From an uncultured Muribaculaceae bacterium (GTDB lineage Bacteria; Bacteroidota; Bacteroidia; Bacteroidales; Muribaculaceae), in the NCBI GenBank assembly GCA_958436175.1, contig CAUBJF010000012.1, positions 1-64,000 on the forward strand: DNA of 64,000 nucleotides, read 5' to 3'. Positions 8,964 to 17,846 of this stretch are shown here, one piece after another; position 1 is the first letter of the stretch, and every line of letters begins with the position of its first letter. The translations under genes and the position numbers were made by a program. The notes under the pieces were generated by a model, which ran no database searches, had not been told where the DNA came from, and saw only the letters and a list, made by a program, of their open reading frames with translations.

Positions 8964-11855
8964 ATGCAAAGCAAAGGAAAATTAGGAAGCATCGTAGCCG
9001 GTGTCATTGCTATTTTCTTGGTGCTTGTCTGTCTTTTCTACCTCTCGTTCACTTTCATCTCAAATAAGTACGAGAACGAAGCGGCAACATACGCACTCCA
9101 GGAATCCGGCGACAACGACGACGCAGCCTACAACCAGGCCTACAAGCACTATATGGACTCGCTGGGCGAGGAAAAAGTGTACATGGGCTACTACACTCTC
9201 AACGATGTACGCAAATGGGGCGTAGGCCTCGGCCTTGACCTTAAGGGCGGTATGAACGTAATCCTCCAGGTCGACATGCCCGACATGATGCGTTCCATGA
9301 AGAGCGGCGATACGGACTCCGTGTTCGAAGCTGCCCTCCGTGGTGCCAACGAAATGGTGGCAACACATCAGAGCGACGATTTCGTAAGCTCTTTCATCGA
9401 CCTTTACCGCAAGGCTAAACCCCAGGCCGACTTCTCGGTGCTCTTCCAGGGTGTCGTTAATCCCGGTATGGACGATGCTGCTGTCCGCACTACCCTCAAG
9501 AGTCAGGTAAAGGACCGTGTCGACAATTCGGCAACAAACGTGCTCCGCAACCGTATCGACCAGTTCGGTGTTGTTTCGCCTAACATCCAGGTTCTCCAGG
9601 GCAAGGACGGTCAGATCCTTCTCGAGCTCCCGGGCGTGAAAGACCACGAACGTGTACGCGACCTTCTCCAGCGTTCGGCCAACCTCGAATTCTATGAAAC
9701 ATACCGTGCTGAAGAACTTTCCGGTTCCTTCAACAGCCTTCTTAATAACCTTGCTAACGACACCACCGTCAACGCCGCTCCCCTCATGGCTCTTCTCGGC
9801 CAGGGCGCAGGCTACGGCGCGACCATAGGCTATGCCCCCGATGCCAAGACAATGGCAGCCATCGACCAGGTGCTCGCAACACCCCAGGCCAAGAGCCTTC
9901 TGCCCTCCGACCTCCGTCTCCGTTGGGCTGTGAAGCCTACCGTACGTGTCGACCAGAACGGTACAGAGCATGACTACGGTTATGCTCTCTATGCACTCAA
10001 GGCTAACGGTGGCAAGCCTGCCCTCGACGGCAAGGTGGTTAGCGACGCTTCGTCCAACTACGATCCTCTTCGCGGTAACGAAGTCAGCATGCGCATGAAC
10101 GCCGAAGGTGCCCGTAACTGGGCTCGCATCACAGGCCAGAACGTCGGCAAGCAGGTCGCCATCGTCCTCGACGACAAGGTTTATTCCGCTCCTAACGTCA
10201 ACGACAAGATCGAAGGCGGTTCGTCGTCCATCACCGGCGATTTCACCATCGAAGAAGCCCGAGACCTTGCCAACGTGCTCAAGTCCGGTAAGATGGACGC
10301 CAAGGTACATATCATCTCTGATATGGTCATCGGCCCGTCGCTCGGTAAGCAGGCCATCCAGGCAGGCTTCATCTCCTTCGTCGTAGCCCTCGTGCTACTG
10401 ATGATCTTCATGATCGCCTTCTACGGATTCATTCCCGGCCTTATCGCCAATATCTGCCTTATCTGCAACCTCTTCTTCACTATCGGTATTCTGGCCTCCT
10501 TCCAGGCAGTGCTCACCATGAGCGGTATCGCCGGTATCGTGCTCGCCCTCGGTATGGCCGTCGATGCCAACGTGCTTATCTTCGAGCGTACCAAGGAAGA
10601 ACTCCGCGCCGGCAAGAAAGTACGCGATGCTCTCTCCGACGGTTATAGCAACGCTTTCTCGGCTATCTTCGACTCGAACCTTACTTCGATTATCACAGGT
10701 GTCATCCTGCTCCTATTCGGGACAGGTCCTATCAAGGGCTTCGCTACCACCCTTATCATCGGCCTTATCTGCTCGTTCTTCACAGCAGTCTACCTGAGCC
10801 GTCTTTTCTTCCTCTGGTACGCAAAGAGCAAGGCTTTCAACAAGCTCACATTCTCGACCAGCCTCTCGCGTTCGATGTTCCTCAGCACGAAGATCAACTT
10901 CCTCGGCCAGCGCAAGGTCAGCTTCAGCATCTGCGGAACATTCCTGCTCATTGTCGTTATCTCGCTCTTCGCCCGTGGACTTAACCAGGGTATCGACTTC
11001 TCCGGCGGCCGCAACTACGTTGTGAAGTTCGAACGTCCTGTCGACACTGCCGAACTTCAGGAAGTACTCTCCGCACAGTTCCCCGACGCTTCTACATCGG
11101 TTATCACCATCGAAAGCTCGAACCAGGTACGTGTATCGACCAACTACAAGATCAACAACGAGGAGTCCGACACCGAGACCGAAATCACCGACAAGCTTTT
11201 CGAAGCTCTCAAGCCCTATCTCAACGAAGGTATGACGGCTGCCGAATTCTCGACCACCGATGCAAGCCAGGGTATTGTATCCTCGCAGAAAGTCGGTCCT
11301 TCGGTTGCCGACGACATGAAGAAGGATGCATACATCGCCGTGACCATCGCGCTCATCGCAATGTTCTTCTACATCCTGCTCCGTTTCCGCAACGTCGCCT
11401 TCTCGCTCGGCGCTCTGGCTGCCGTGGCTTTCACAGCTGTTACTATCATCGGTTTCTACTCGCTCTTCTACGGCGTGCTGCCGTTTGCGATGGAAATCGA
11501 CCAGACATTTATAGCGGCAATCCTGACAGTCATCGGTTATCAGATCAACGATACCGTGGTGGTATTCGACCGTGTGCGTGAGAACACAGCCCTCTATCCC
11601 AAGCAGGACTTCTACACCACCATCAATACCTCTATCAACACTACCCTGAGCCGTACCATCATGACTTCGCTCTCGACCTTGCTGGTACTCCTCTGTATCT
11701 TTATCCTTGGTGGCGACGCTATCCGCAGCTTCACATTTGCTATGATCTTCGGCGTTATCATCGGTACTCTCGCAACTATATATGTTGCCAGCCCCGTTGC
11801 TTACCTCGCCGACAGCCGTCGCAATGCAAAAGTAGCTGCAAAGGCAGTTAAATAA
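8964..11855 (+). CDS. secDF: protein translocase subunit SecDF (fused)
   Basis: 963 residues. SecD and SecF are joined in one chain, as is usual in Bacteroidetes. The protein works with SecYEG, using the proton motive force to pull exported proteins across the inner membrane. Residue 10-30 is the first membrane helix. The SecD periplasmic region carries the Asp-Leu-Lys-Gly-Gly motif near residue 92. The first RND-like membrane domain contains Gly-Met-Ala-Val-Asp-Ala-Asn-Val-Leu (about residues 530-540). After about residue 620 the SecF half begins, with Gly-Ile-Asp-Phe-Ser-Gly-Gly and later the hallmark Gly-Tyr-Gln-Ile-Asn-Asp-Thr-Val-Val-Val-Phe-Asp-Arg. Length and both motif sets fit the family. 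It is transcribed alone and ends at a strong hairpin. Confidence 0.97.
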   Translation: MQSKGKLGSIVAGVIAIFLVLVCLFYLSFTFISNKYENEAATYALQESGDNDDAAYNQAYKHYMDSLGEEKVYMGYYTLNDVRKWGVGLGLDLKGGMNVILQVDMPDMMRSMKSGDTDSVFEAALRGANEMVATHQSDDFVSSFIDLYRKAKPQADFSVLFQGVVNPGMDDAAVRTTLKSQVKDRVDNSATNVLRNRIDQFGVVSPNIQVLQGKDGQILLELPGVKDHERVRDLLQRSANLEFYETYRAEELSGSFNSLLNNLANDTTVNAAPLMALLGQGAGYGATIGYAPDAKTMAAIDQVLATPQAKSLLPSDLRLRWAVKPTVRVDQNGTEHDYGYALYALKANGGKPALDGKVVSDASSNYDPLRGNEVSMRMNAEGARNWARITGQNVGKQVAIVLDDKVYSAPNVNDKIEGGSSSITGDFTIEEARDLANVLKSGKMDAKVHIISDMVIGPSLGKQAIQAGFISFVVALVLLMIFMIAFYGFIPGLIANICLICNLFFTIGILASFQAVLTMSGIAGIVLALGMAVDANVLIFERTKEELRAGKKVRDALSDGYSNAFSAIFDSNLTSIITGVILLLFGTGPIKGFATTLIIGLICSFFTAVYLSRLFFLWYAKSKAFNKLTFSTSLSRSMFLSTKINFLGQRKVSFSICGTFLLIVVISLFARGLNQGIDFSGGRNYVVKFERPVDTAELQEVLSAQFPDASTSVITIESSNQVRVSTNYKINNEESDTETEITDKLFEALKPYLNEGMTAAEFSTTDASQGIVSSQKVGPSVADDMKKDAYIAVTIALIAMFFYILLRFRNVAFSLGALAAVAFTAVTIIGFYSLFYGVLPFAMEIDQTFIAAILTVIGYQINDTVVVFDRVRENTALYPKQDFYTTINTSINTTLSRTIMTSLSTLLVLLCIFILGGDAIRSFTFAMIFGVIIGTLATIYVASPVAYLADSRRNAKVAAKAVK

Positions 11856-11939
11856 TACTCCCTCTGCCATTCATCACATTAATTCAGGATAACGCTTTCA
11901 ATCTTTAGTCCTGAGTGATAATAACAGAAAACACAATGT

Positions 11940-11975
11940 AAGGAGAGATGTCGGTAAGTGCCGGCACCTCTCCTT
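11940..11975 (+). terminator. hairpin terminator of secDF
   Basis: AAGGAGAG (from 11940) pairs with CTCTCCTT (to 11975), and an inner CGG/CCG part gives about 14 pairs around a six-base loop. ATCTTTAT follows. It lies 84 nt after the secDF stop and just before the next gene's ATG. Confidence 0.75.
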
Positions 11976-11999
11976 ATCTTTATAAACCCTATAATACCT

Positions 12000-14990
12000 A
12001 TGAATCTCACTAAGAAATTTTTAGCAGCCATCCTACTCATCTCCATGATTCCGGGCATGAGCGTGGCTGGCAAAGATGTCTATCGCTGGGCGGACGAACT
12101 TGAGTTGCTGAAACGGGTCGACCGTCTGCCCGAATACCGTACGGGCTCCTATGTCGAGCAGTTCTCAAGCTACGACCGCACTGGCGGCAACGACGACGGG
12201 TTCTCCGGCAAATATTCGTTTACACGTCGGGAGGGCGACAAGCTCGTGATTGCCGAGATGGAGGGGCCGGGCGTGATAGACCGCATCTGGACCCCGACTC
12301 CCAACGACAACATGCTCTATTTTTACTTCGACGGAGAGAAGGAACCGGGACTGAAAATCAAGTTCTCCGACCTCTTCTCGGGCAAAGTCTTCCCATTTGT
12401 CAAGCCCGTGTGCGGTAACGAACTGGGCGGCTTCTATTGCTATGTGCCTATACCTTACAAGAAATCGTGCAAGATTGTCTACGACGGCCCGAAGCTTGAA
12501 TTCATCCAAATAGAGCACCGCAATCTGCCCGGCAAGGATGTCGAGACCTATAATGGTGAATTTACCCGTCGCGACCGCGAAGTCATGAGCGAGGTGCAGC
12601 GTCTGTGGAGCGACCTGGCTCCGTCTGTGGCGAACTATGCCTATGGCAAGTCGGGCGACATTAAGACTGAAGAGAAAACATTCACACTCAGCCCCGGAGA
12701 AGAAGTGTCGATATTCGATATGGACGAGCCGGGACGAATCGTAGGTATGTCGGTCGACGGCGGCACTTCTTTCGAAGGCCCCTATAAAGATATCATCCTA
12801 TCGGCCATATGGGACGGCGAAAACGTGGAGGCTATCTACGCTCCGGTAGCCGATTTCTTCGGTTATGCCTATGGCAAGGGCGCTATGCGTAGCATCCTCA
12901 TGGGCAAGCGTGGCAACGATAACTACTGCTATCTCCCTATGCCTTTCGACAAGTCGGCCTCTGTGAAACTCGTTTACAAGAAGCGCGAGGGCGTGAAGCA
13001 GTCGCCGGTATCGGTCAACTCCAAGGTATATTATAATGATAAAGGCCGCAAGGCAAAGCAGGAAGGCAAGTTCTATTCAACCTGGCACCGCGAGAAGACT
13101 CCTCTCGGCACTTTCCATAAATTCGCTGCACAGAAAGGCAAAGGTCATTATGTCGGAACTGTCCATCAGGCACAGGGCCTGCGTCCCGGCATGACACTCT
13201 TCTTCGAGGGTGACGATTCTACTTACGTCGACAAGAAGATGCGTATGCACGGCACCGGCTCGGAAGACTACTACAACGGCGGCTGGTACGCCCTTCTCGA
13301 CCGCTGGGACCGTGGCAACAGCCTTCCCCTGCACGGATGTCTTGACTATTCACTCCCGATGGGACGCACAGGCGGTTATCGTTTCTTCCTGAGCGACAAG
13401 CTTTCGTATGAACAGGAACTTTATCATGGTATGGAGCACGGCGGTGAAGGAAATAGCTTCCCTGTCGATTATACCTCGATTGGTTTCTTCTATTCCGACC
13501 GTCCCCTGGAGAGCCGTCAGGATCCCACAGCGGAACTCCGTACTGTCTATGAGCCTTCCGAACATGTATATTATCCGCAGCTGATGATGCTCACTATAGG
13601 AGGCGGAGTCTCTGTTGCTAACGACCGTGGAATTCGAATGACTACACAGAGTCAGGGCGAAGTACGTATCATGCTGAACGACGTTCCCGAAGGAAGATAC
13701 AAGGTATTTTTCAATTATTTCGATAAGCCCAACGGTGCCGATTTCCAGGTATGGCAGCGCCAGAAGCGTCTGACAGGCTGGATTACCACCAAGAACGACA
13801 AAGAAGTCTCCAAAGAGAGAATGTACATCGGCGATATCAATCTTACTTCGCAGACAAATTCGATTACAGTCCACGTCCGCAATAATAACGGTGGCGACCA
13901 GTTCGAACTTGGGCTTGTCACGCTCGAAAGAGTCGAGGGAGGACTTACGCTCGAAAATGTCACGTTTATATCGCGTTTGACTGGTGAACCTCTTCCCGGA
14001 GAGATGATTCCGAGCCCCAATAATACCGGACGCGACTTCGACGTGTACGGCACCGACCTCGGCTTCATGTGGCATATGGACGGCGACCGCGTCGGAATGT
14101 TCTTTGGAGACACCAGTGGCGAGGGTTTTAAGGCATACACAAACGGTGGTGGCGGCAACGGAACCAATTGGCGCTCCAATGTACTGGCTTTCTCGAGCGA
14201 CACCGTACTGACCGACGGCCTCCGTATCGATTCCATGCTCCTCGATGCCGAGGGCAAGGCTCTCGAAGTATGTCCCGGCGGAAAGGCCAATCCCAAAGTC
14301 TACCAGACTTCGATTCCTACGAGCGCCATCCGTGCGGACGGCACAGACTATGTGCATATCATGAATATTCACGACTGGGGCGGCCCGAAAGGACGCTGGC
14401 TTACGAATTACTCCGCGCTCTATCAATCTGAGGACGATGGCCGTACATGGACGCGCTGCAAAGAAGTGTCATTCTCGCCCGACAGCCATTTCTCGCAGGT
14501 AGCATACGCCAAACGCGATGGCTGGGTCTATATGTTCGGCACCTGGTCGGGTCGTGGCGACAACGGCTATATGGCACGTTTCCGCGAGAAAGACATCAGG
14601 GATAAGAACGCCTATGAATACTGGAATGGAGACAAGCATGAGTGGGTACGCGGCGACGAATCGGCTGCCACGCCCGTGCTGAGAGGTCCCATAGGTGAAA
14701 GCTCGCTGATGTGGAGCAAGAAGTTCGGATGCTGGATTCTGACCTATAATTATGACCCCGGCTATGACGAAAATCCCATGACTCACGGCCATGCCATTCT
14801 CTACAGCACCTCAAAGGATCTCATCGACTGGAGCAAGCCGCGAGTACTGGCTCAGATTGACGAATATCCAGGTCTGTACTGCGCATTCATGCACCCCTTG
14901 AAGGATAATGACGACAAACTCTGGTTCATCATGTCGATGTGGGGTCCCTATAACACCTACCTCATGAGTGCCGACATGAAGATGGAATGA
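12000..14990 (+). CDS. secreted DUF2961 (GH172) - DUF4185 (GH183-like) fusion glycosidase
   Basis: The ATG at 12000 gives a clean signal peptide (about residues 1-22). A GTG at 11958 would lie inside the secDF terminator and is rejected. Residues about 25-500 are DUF2961 (GH172): Ile-Asp-Arg-Ile-Trp-Thr near 95, Phe-Glu-Gly-Asp with Glu403, then Gly-Thr-Gly-Ser-Glu-Asp-Tyr-Tyr with Glu422, the likely catalytic pair. Residues about 500-650 form a beta-sandwich. Residues about 675-990 match DUF4185: Thr-Asp-Leu-Gly, Phe-Phe-Gly-Asp-Thr, Ser-x-Asp-Asp-Gly-Arg-Thr-Trp, Val-Tyr-Met-Phe-Gly-Thr, Gly-Glu-Ser-Ser and a final Trp-Gly-Pro-Tyr-Asn-Thr-Tyr. From family knowledge, GH172 enzymes cleave fructo- or arabinofuranosides and DUF4185 founded the endo-D-arabinanase family GH183. 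Both activities in one chain would suit D-arabinan breakdown (inference). It converges on the GH2 gene with a 17-base gap. Confidence 0.85.
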   Translation: MNLTKKFLAAILLISMIPGMSVAGKDVYRWADELELLKRVDRLPEYRTGSYVEQFSSYDRTGGNDDGFSGKYSFTRREGDKLVIAEMEGPGVIDRIWTPTPNDNMLYFYFDGEKEPGLKIKFSDLFSGKVFPFVKPVCGNELGGFYCYVPIPYKKSCKIVYDGPKLEFIQIEHRNLPGKDVETYNGEFTRRDREVMSEVQRLWSDLAPSVANYAYGKSGDIKTEEKTFTLSPGEEVSIFDMDEPGRIVGMSVDGGTSFEGPYKDIILSAIWDGENVEAIYAPVADFFGYAYGKGAMRSILMGKRGNDNYCYLPMPFDKSASVKLVYKKREGVKQSPVSVNSKVYYNDKGRKAKQEGKFYSTWHREKTPLGTFHKFAAQKGKGHYVGTVHQAQGLRPGMTLFFEGDDSTYVDKKMRMHGTGSEDYYNGGWYALLDRWDRGNSLPLHGCLDYSLPMGRTGGYRFFLSDKLSYEQELYHGMEHGGEGNSFPVDYTSIGFFYSDRPLESRQDPTAELRTVYEPSEHVYYPQLMMLTIGGGVSVANDRGIRMTTQSQGEVRIMLNDVPEGRYKVFFNYFDKPNGADFQVWQRQKRLTGWITTKNDKEVSKERMYIGDINLTSQTNSITVHVRNNNGGDQFELGLVTLERVEGGLTLENVTFISRLTGEPLPGEMIPSPNNTGRDFDVYGTDLGFMWHMDGDRVGMFFGDTSGEGFKAYTNGGGGNGTNWRSNVLAFSSDTVLTDGLRIDSMLLDAEGKALEVCPGGKANPKVYQTSIPTSAIRADGTDYVHIMNIHDWGGPKGRWLTNYSALYQSEDDGRTWTRCKEVSFSPDSHFSQVAYAKRDGWVYMFGTWSGRGDNGYMARFREKDIRDKNAYEYWNGDKHEWVRGDESAATPVLRGPIGESSLMWSKKFGCWILTYNYDPGYDENPMTHGHAILYSTSKDLIDWSKPRVLAQIDEYPGLYCAFMHPLKDNDDKLWFIMSMWGPYNTYLMSADMKME

Positions 14991-15007
14991 TTCTGCATTC
15001 CGACTGC

Positions 15008-17770
15008 TCAATATGAAATATTGTGCAGGGATTCGATGGAGGCTGAATTTACGGGGACGGTTAGAAGTTCTGTAAGCTCAGCAGGAGTGAGTTGTGTTGT
15101 GGGCGCAAAGTCCGGGCTGTTCATGTAGCGGGTGATGCTCGCCATGAAGGCCCGGGCTGCCGCGTCGCGGTCGCCGGGATCGGCAGCGAGAACGAGGAGC
15201 CGTCCTGGACCGACGGCGAACTCCATCAGCAGCCCCAGACGGTGGTTGCGCTCTACATTGTCGATAACCTGTACGATAGGCTTGTAGCCTATGGCATTGA
15301 GGCGGTCAAGGATAATAGGGCGGGAGCTCTTGATCAGGGAGTACCACTGCCAGTCGGTGTGGCCGTCGTTGGGGAAGAGGCTAAGTGCCGGATGCTCCGG
15401 GTCGGCAAGGATGCCCAGCGTGCCGGGACTCGATGGCTTGCCCTGACTTTCACAGATGGTGTTGAACATGCGGTAGTTCCAGTAGTCGGTTTGGAAGAGC
15501 GGGCCTACACTGACGCTGTCGGTGAGGGTGGAGTCGGGCATGAGCAGAACCTTACCTCCGCGTTTCAGAGTCGCGAAAAGTTCGGGCGAGAGGGTACGGG
15601 ATACGTATATGTCGCTTGTGTCGGCTTGCATTTCGGGAGGGTAGGACCATAGGTTGTAGCTGTTGCAGACGTTCACGGATGGAATTTCCAGACTGAGAGT
15701 GAGTTTGCGCGGATGCCTTGTTGTGCCGTGGTTAAGGTTCAGGCTGTCGGCGACGACAAGGCCTGTCCCGTCGGGAATCACGGACTTGCCCGAGGCGATG
15801 GTCTCTTTCCCGTCAGTAAGTGACCACCGAAGCGCGTGCCCTGCAAGGGAATGGCCGGAATAATTTGCCACAGCCAGCCTGACGGGCATTCCGGTGCCGT
15901 CGGGGAGTACGAATGTCGGGAATTCCGCCAGTGCTACGATGTCGGCGCACGACTGCCGCCAGCGCTCGGGGCTGATGAGGCCTTTGGAATCCATGAATGC
16001 GTCGAGAATACCAACCAAGGCGGTTCCCTGTCCCGGATAGTCCTGTATATCGAGCAGTTGGAATCCGGCCATGGAAGGTGTGCGCAGGTTCATTTCCATA
16101 TCTGCAAGATAAAGTTGTGTTGCCCACAGGCCGGAAGCGCGGAAAAAGTCCGTAGCCTGGTCGGCCATACCGGCTTTTTCGAGACGTTCGCGGAAAACAC
16201 GCAGGTTTCGCGGTTCGAGCACGCCGGTATATTTGCTTATTTCGCGGTAGTCGGGATAGATCTGGTACTGGCCGGTTTCATGGCCGATTACCGGTACCGG
16301 AGAGAGCTGCACCGCGCCTTCGAAATTCATTTCGGTATTGGGATATGTGTTGTTGAGATAGCCGCCTTCGTATGCGTCGGCAAAGGAAAAAGAGGCTCGG
16401 GTATGGGTGGAATAGTCGTCAGAGCCTCCTACACGGCAAGTCACGAAGAAATCCTGTCCCGGCAGATTGCCCTGCCAGCCCAGATAGGCGTTGGAACCGA
16501 AGGTATAGAGATGACGAGGCTCGTATTCGCGGAAGTGGTCGGTGAATTTCTGCATGAGCGGCACTTCGCCCCACAGTTCATTGCCGAGACCGAACATGGT
16601 GAACGAAGGATGCTGCGAGTATTCGTGCTGAATGGCGTCGCCGTCGAGTAGCAGGAAGTCCATCAACGTTTTTTCGTTTTCGTCGAAAGTGCCCCAGATA
16701 GTTAGTTCGGGCTGCAGATAGATACCTTCGATGTCGGCGGCTTCGAAGGCTGCTGCCGGAGGTGTCCAGGAGTGGAAGCGGACGTGGTTGAGGCCGTAAT
16801 TTTTGATGATGCGGAAATAACGTAGCCATTCGGTCGTGTCCATCGGAGCATAGCCGGTGAGAGGGAAGACGCAGGCGTCGTGTCGTCCGCGGAGGAACAC
16901 TGTCGTGTCGTTGACCGTGAACTGCCTGTTGCGTACGCCGAATTCGCGCAGTGCTATGTTTCGGCTCACGGTATCGGTGCCCTCGATGGTTGCTGTTAGT
17001 CTGTGGAGCACAGGATTGCGGTGGCTCCACAGTCCGGCCGAAGGCCCGAGCCGCAGTACGAGCTCAGTCTCTGTGACTCCCTTTGCAAGCCGCTGACTTG
17101 CTGTCGAATCGTTGCAATGTACGCTGAAAACGAGCCCTTTGCGTGGCACCGGCTTCGAGAATCGCGCTTTTACTGTCACGCTGCGAGATTTTACGTCGGG
17201 ATATGTCTCAAGCGATTCGATGTGGAATGGTGCTGCCGCCTCGAGTTCGATGCGGCCAACGATGCCGTTCCAGTTCGTCTGGGTAGATTCGGTGCAGGAG
17301 TGGGAGTTGTCGCGGATCTGCGGCGGAATGCTGTCGCCGTTGTCGACCATCACTGTGATACGGTGTTCTCCGGGAGTGAGGATGCCGGTGAGGTCGTAGC
17401 GGTGCGGGGCAGATAGGTATGTGCATGAGCCGATGCGGCGACCGTCGACATAAAGTACCGATGGGCGTGTGCGTTCGAGTGTAAGGCTCACGGCCTTGTC
17501 CTTCCAGCTGCGAGGAATCTGCACGGAGCGAGAGTAGTAGGCTGGTCCGCTGTATGTTACCTTGCGCGATAGGCGCGTGGTTTCGGTGGCGTTTGTGTCG
17601 GGTTTGCCTATACCGTTAGTGTCAAGGGTTCCCGGGAGTGTTACGACTGATTCGACATTGTCCGCGGTGGTGCCGAAGTCCCATTGTCCGGCGAGACTGA
17701 TGACGTTTCGCGCTGCAGCCGACTGAACAGCCAGCATGCAGATCGCTATGAGGAGATTGTGGATTTTCAT
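15008..17770 (-). CDS. secreted GH2-family glycosidase
   Basis: The ATG at 17770 is chosen because it opens a typical signal peptide (about residues 1-21); the upstream extension of the frame is hydrophilic and crosses a terminator. The 920-residue protein starts with a GH2 sugar-binding jelly roll (about residues 25-175), then an immunoglobulin-like domain, then a TIM barrel. Gly-Leu-Gly-Asn-Glu gives the acid/base Glu398, and Gly-His-Glu-Thr gives the nucleophile Glu498. A 300-residue beta-rich C-terminal part follows. GH2 covers beta-galactosidases, beta-mannosidases and beta-glucuronidases, and I cannot choose among them. The gene lies tail to tail with the GH172/DUF4185 fusion and downstream of the aromatic-synthesis gene, from which a hairpin separates it. 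Confidence 0.85.
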   Translation of the reverse strand: MKIHNLLIAICMLAVQSAAARNVISLAGQWDFGTTADNVESVVTLPGTLDTNGIGKPDTNATETTRLSRKVTYSGPAYYSRSVQIPRSWKDKAVSLTLERTRPSVLYVDGRRIGSCTYLSAPHRYDLTGILTPGEHRITVMVDNGDSIPPQIRDNSHSCTESTQTNWNGIVGRIELEAAAPFHIESLETYPDVKSRSVTVKARFSKPVPRKGLVFSVHCNDSTASQRLAKGVTETELVLRLGPSAGLWSHRNPVLHRLTATIEGTDTVSRNIALREFGVRNRQFTVNDTTVFLRGRHDACVFPLTGYAPMDTTEWLRYFRIIKNYGLNHVRFHSWTPPAAAFEAADIEGIYLQPELTIWGTFDENEKTLMDFLLLDGDAIQHEYSQHPSFTMFGLGNELWGEVPLMQKFTDHFREYEPRHLYTFGSNAYLGWQGNLPGQDFFVTCRVGGSDDYSTHTRASFSFADAYEGGYLNNTYPNTEMNFEGAVQLSPVPVIGHETGQYQIYPDYREISKYTGVLEPRNLRVFRERLEKAGMADQATDFFRASGLWATQLYLADMEMNLRTPSMAGFQLLDIQDYPGQGTALVGILDAFMDSKGLISPERWRQSCADIVALAEFPTFVLPDGTGMPVRLAVANYSGHSLAGHALRWSLTDGKETIASGKSVIPDGTGLVVADSLNLNHGTTRHPRKLTLSLEIPSVNVCNSYNLWSYPPEMQADTSDIYVSRTLSPELFATLKRGGKVLLMPDSTLTDSVSVGPLFQTDYWNYRMFNTICESQGKPSSPGTLGILADPEHPALSLFPNDGHTDWQWYSLIKSSRPIILDRLNAIGYKPIVQVIDNVERNHRLGLLMEFAVGPGRLLVLAADPGDRDAAARAFMASITRYMNSPDFAPTTQLTPAELTELLTVPVNSASIESLHNISY

Positions 17771-17791
17771 TGCATATGGTGTTGTTTGAAA

Positions 17792-17819
17792 CAGAGGACT
17801 TTTTATTGACAGTCCCCTG
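17792..17819 (-). terminator. hairpin between DAHP synthase gene and GH2 gene
   Basis: On the minus strand CAGGGGACT pairs with AGTCCTCTG (one G-U pair) around a ten-base loop, followed by TTTC. It lies 27 nt after the stop of the DAHP synthase gene and 21 nt before the GH2 start. Confidence 0.6.
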
Positions 17820-17846
17820 AGGCGAAGCATCTCGTGTGTGTGAAGT

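Noticed and set aside
9060..10310. Long open frame (416 codons) antisense to secDF
   Set aside because: It lies wholly inside secDF, has no recognisable domain, and its composition (Val/His/Glu/Cys-rich) is what the complement of G+C-rich codons gives.
10713..11870. Long open frame (385 codons) antisense to the SecF half
   Set aside because: Same reasons; no promoter, family or signal was visible, while the forward frame is a clear SecDF.
11958..11999. GTG start 14 codons upstream of the GH172/DUF4185 fusion
   Set aside because: It lies within the secDF terminator hairpin, and the ATG at 12000 gives a proper signal peptide.
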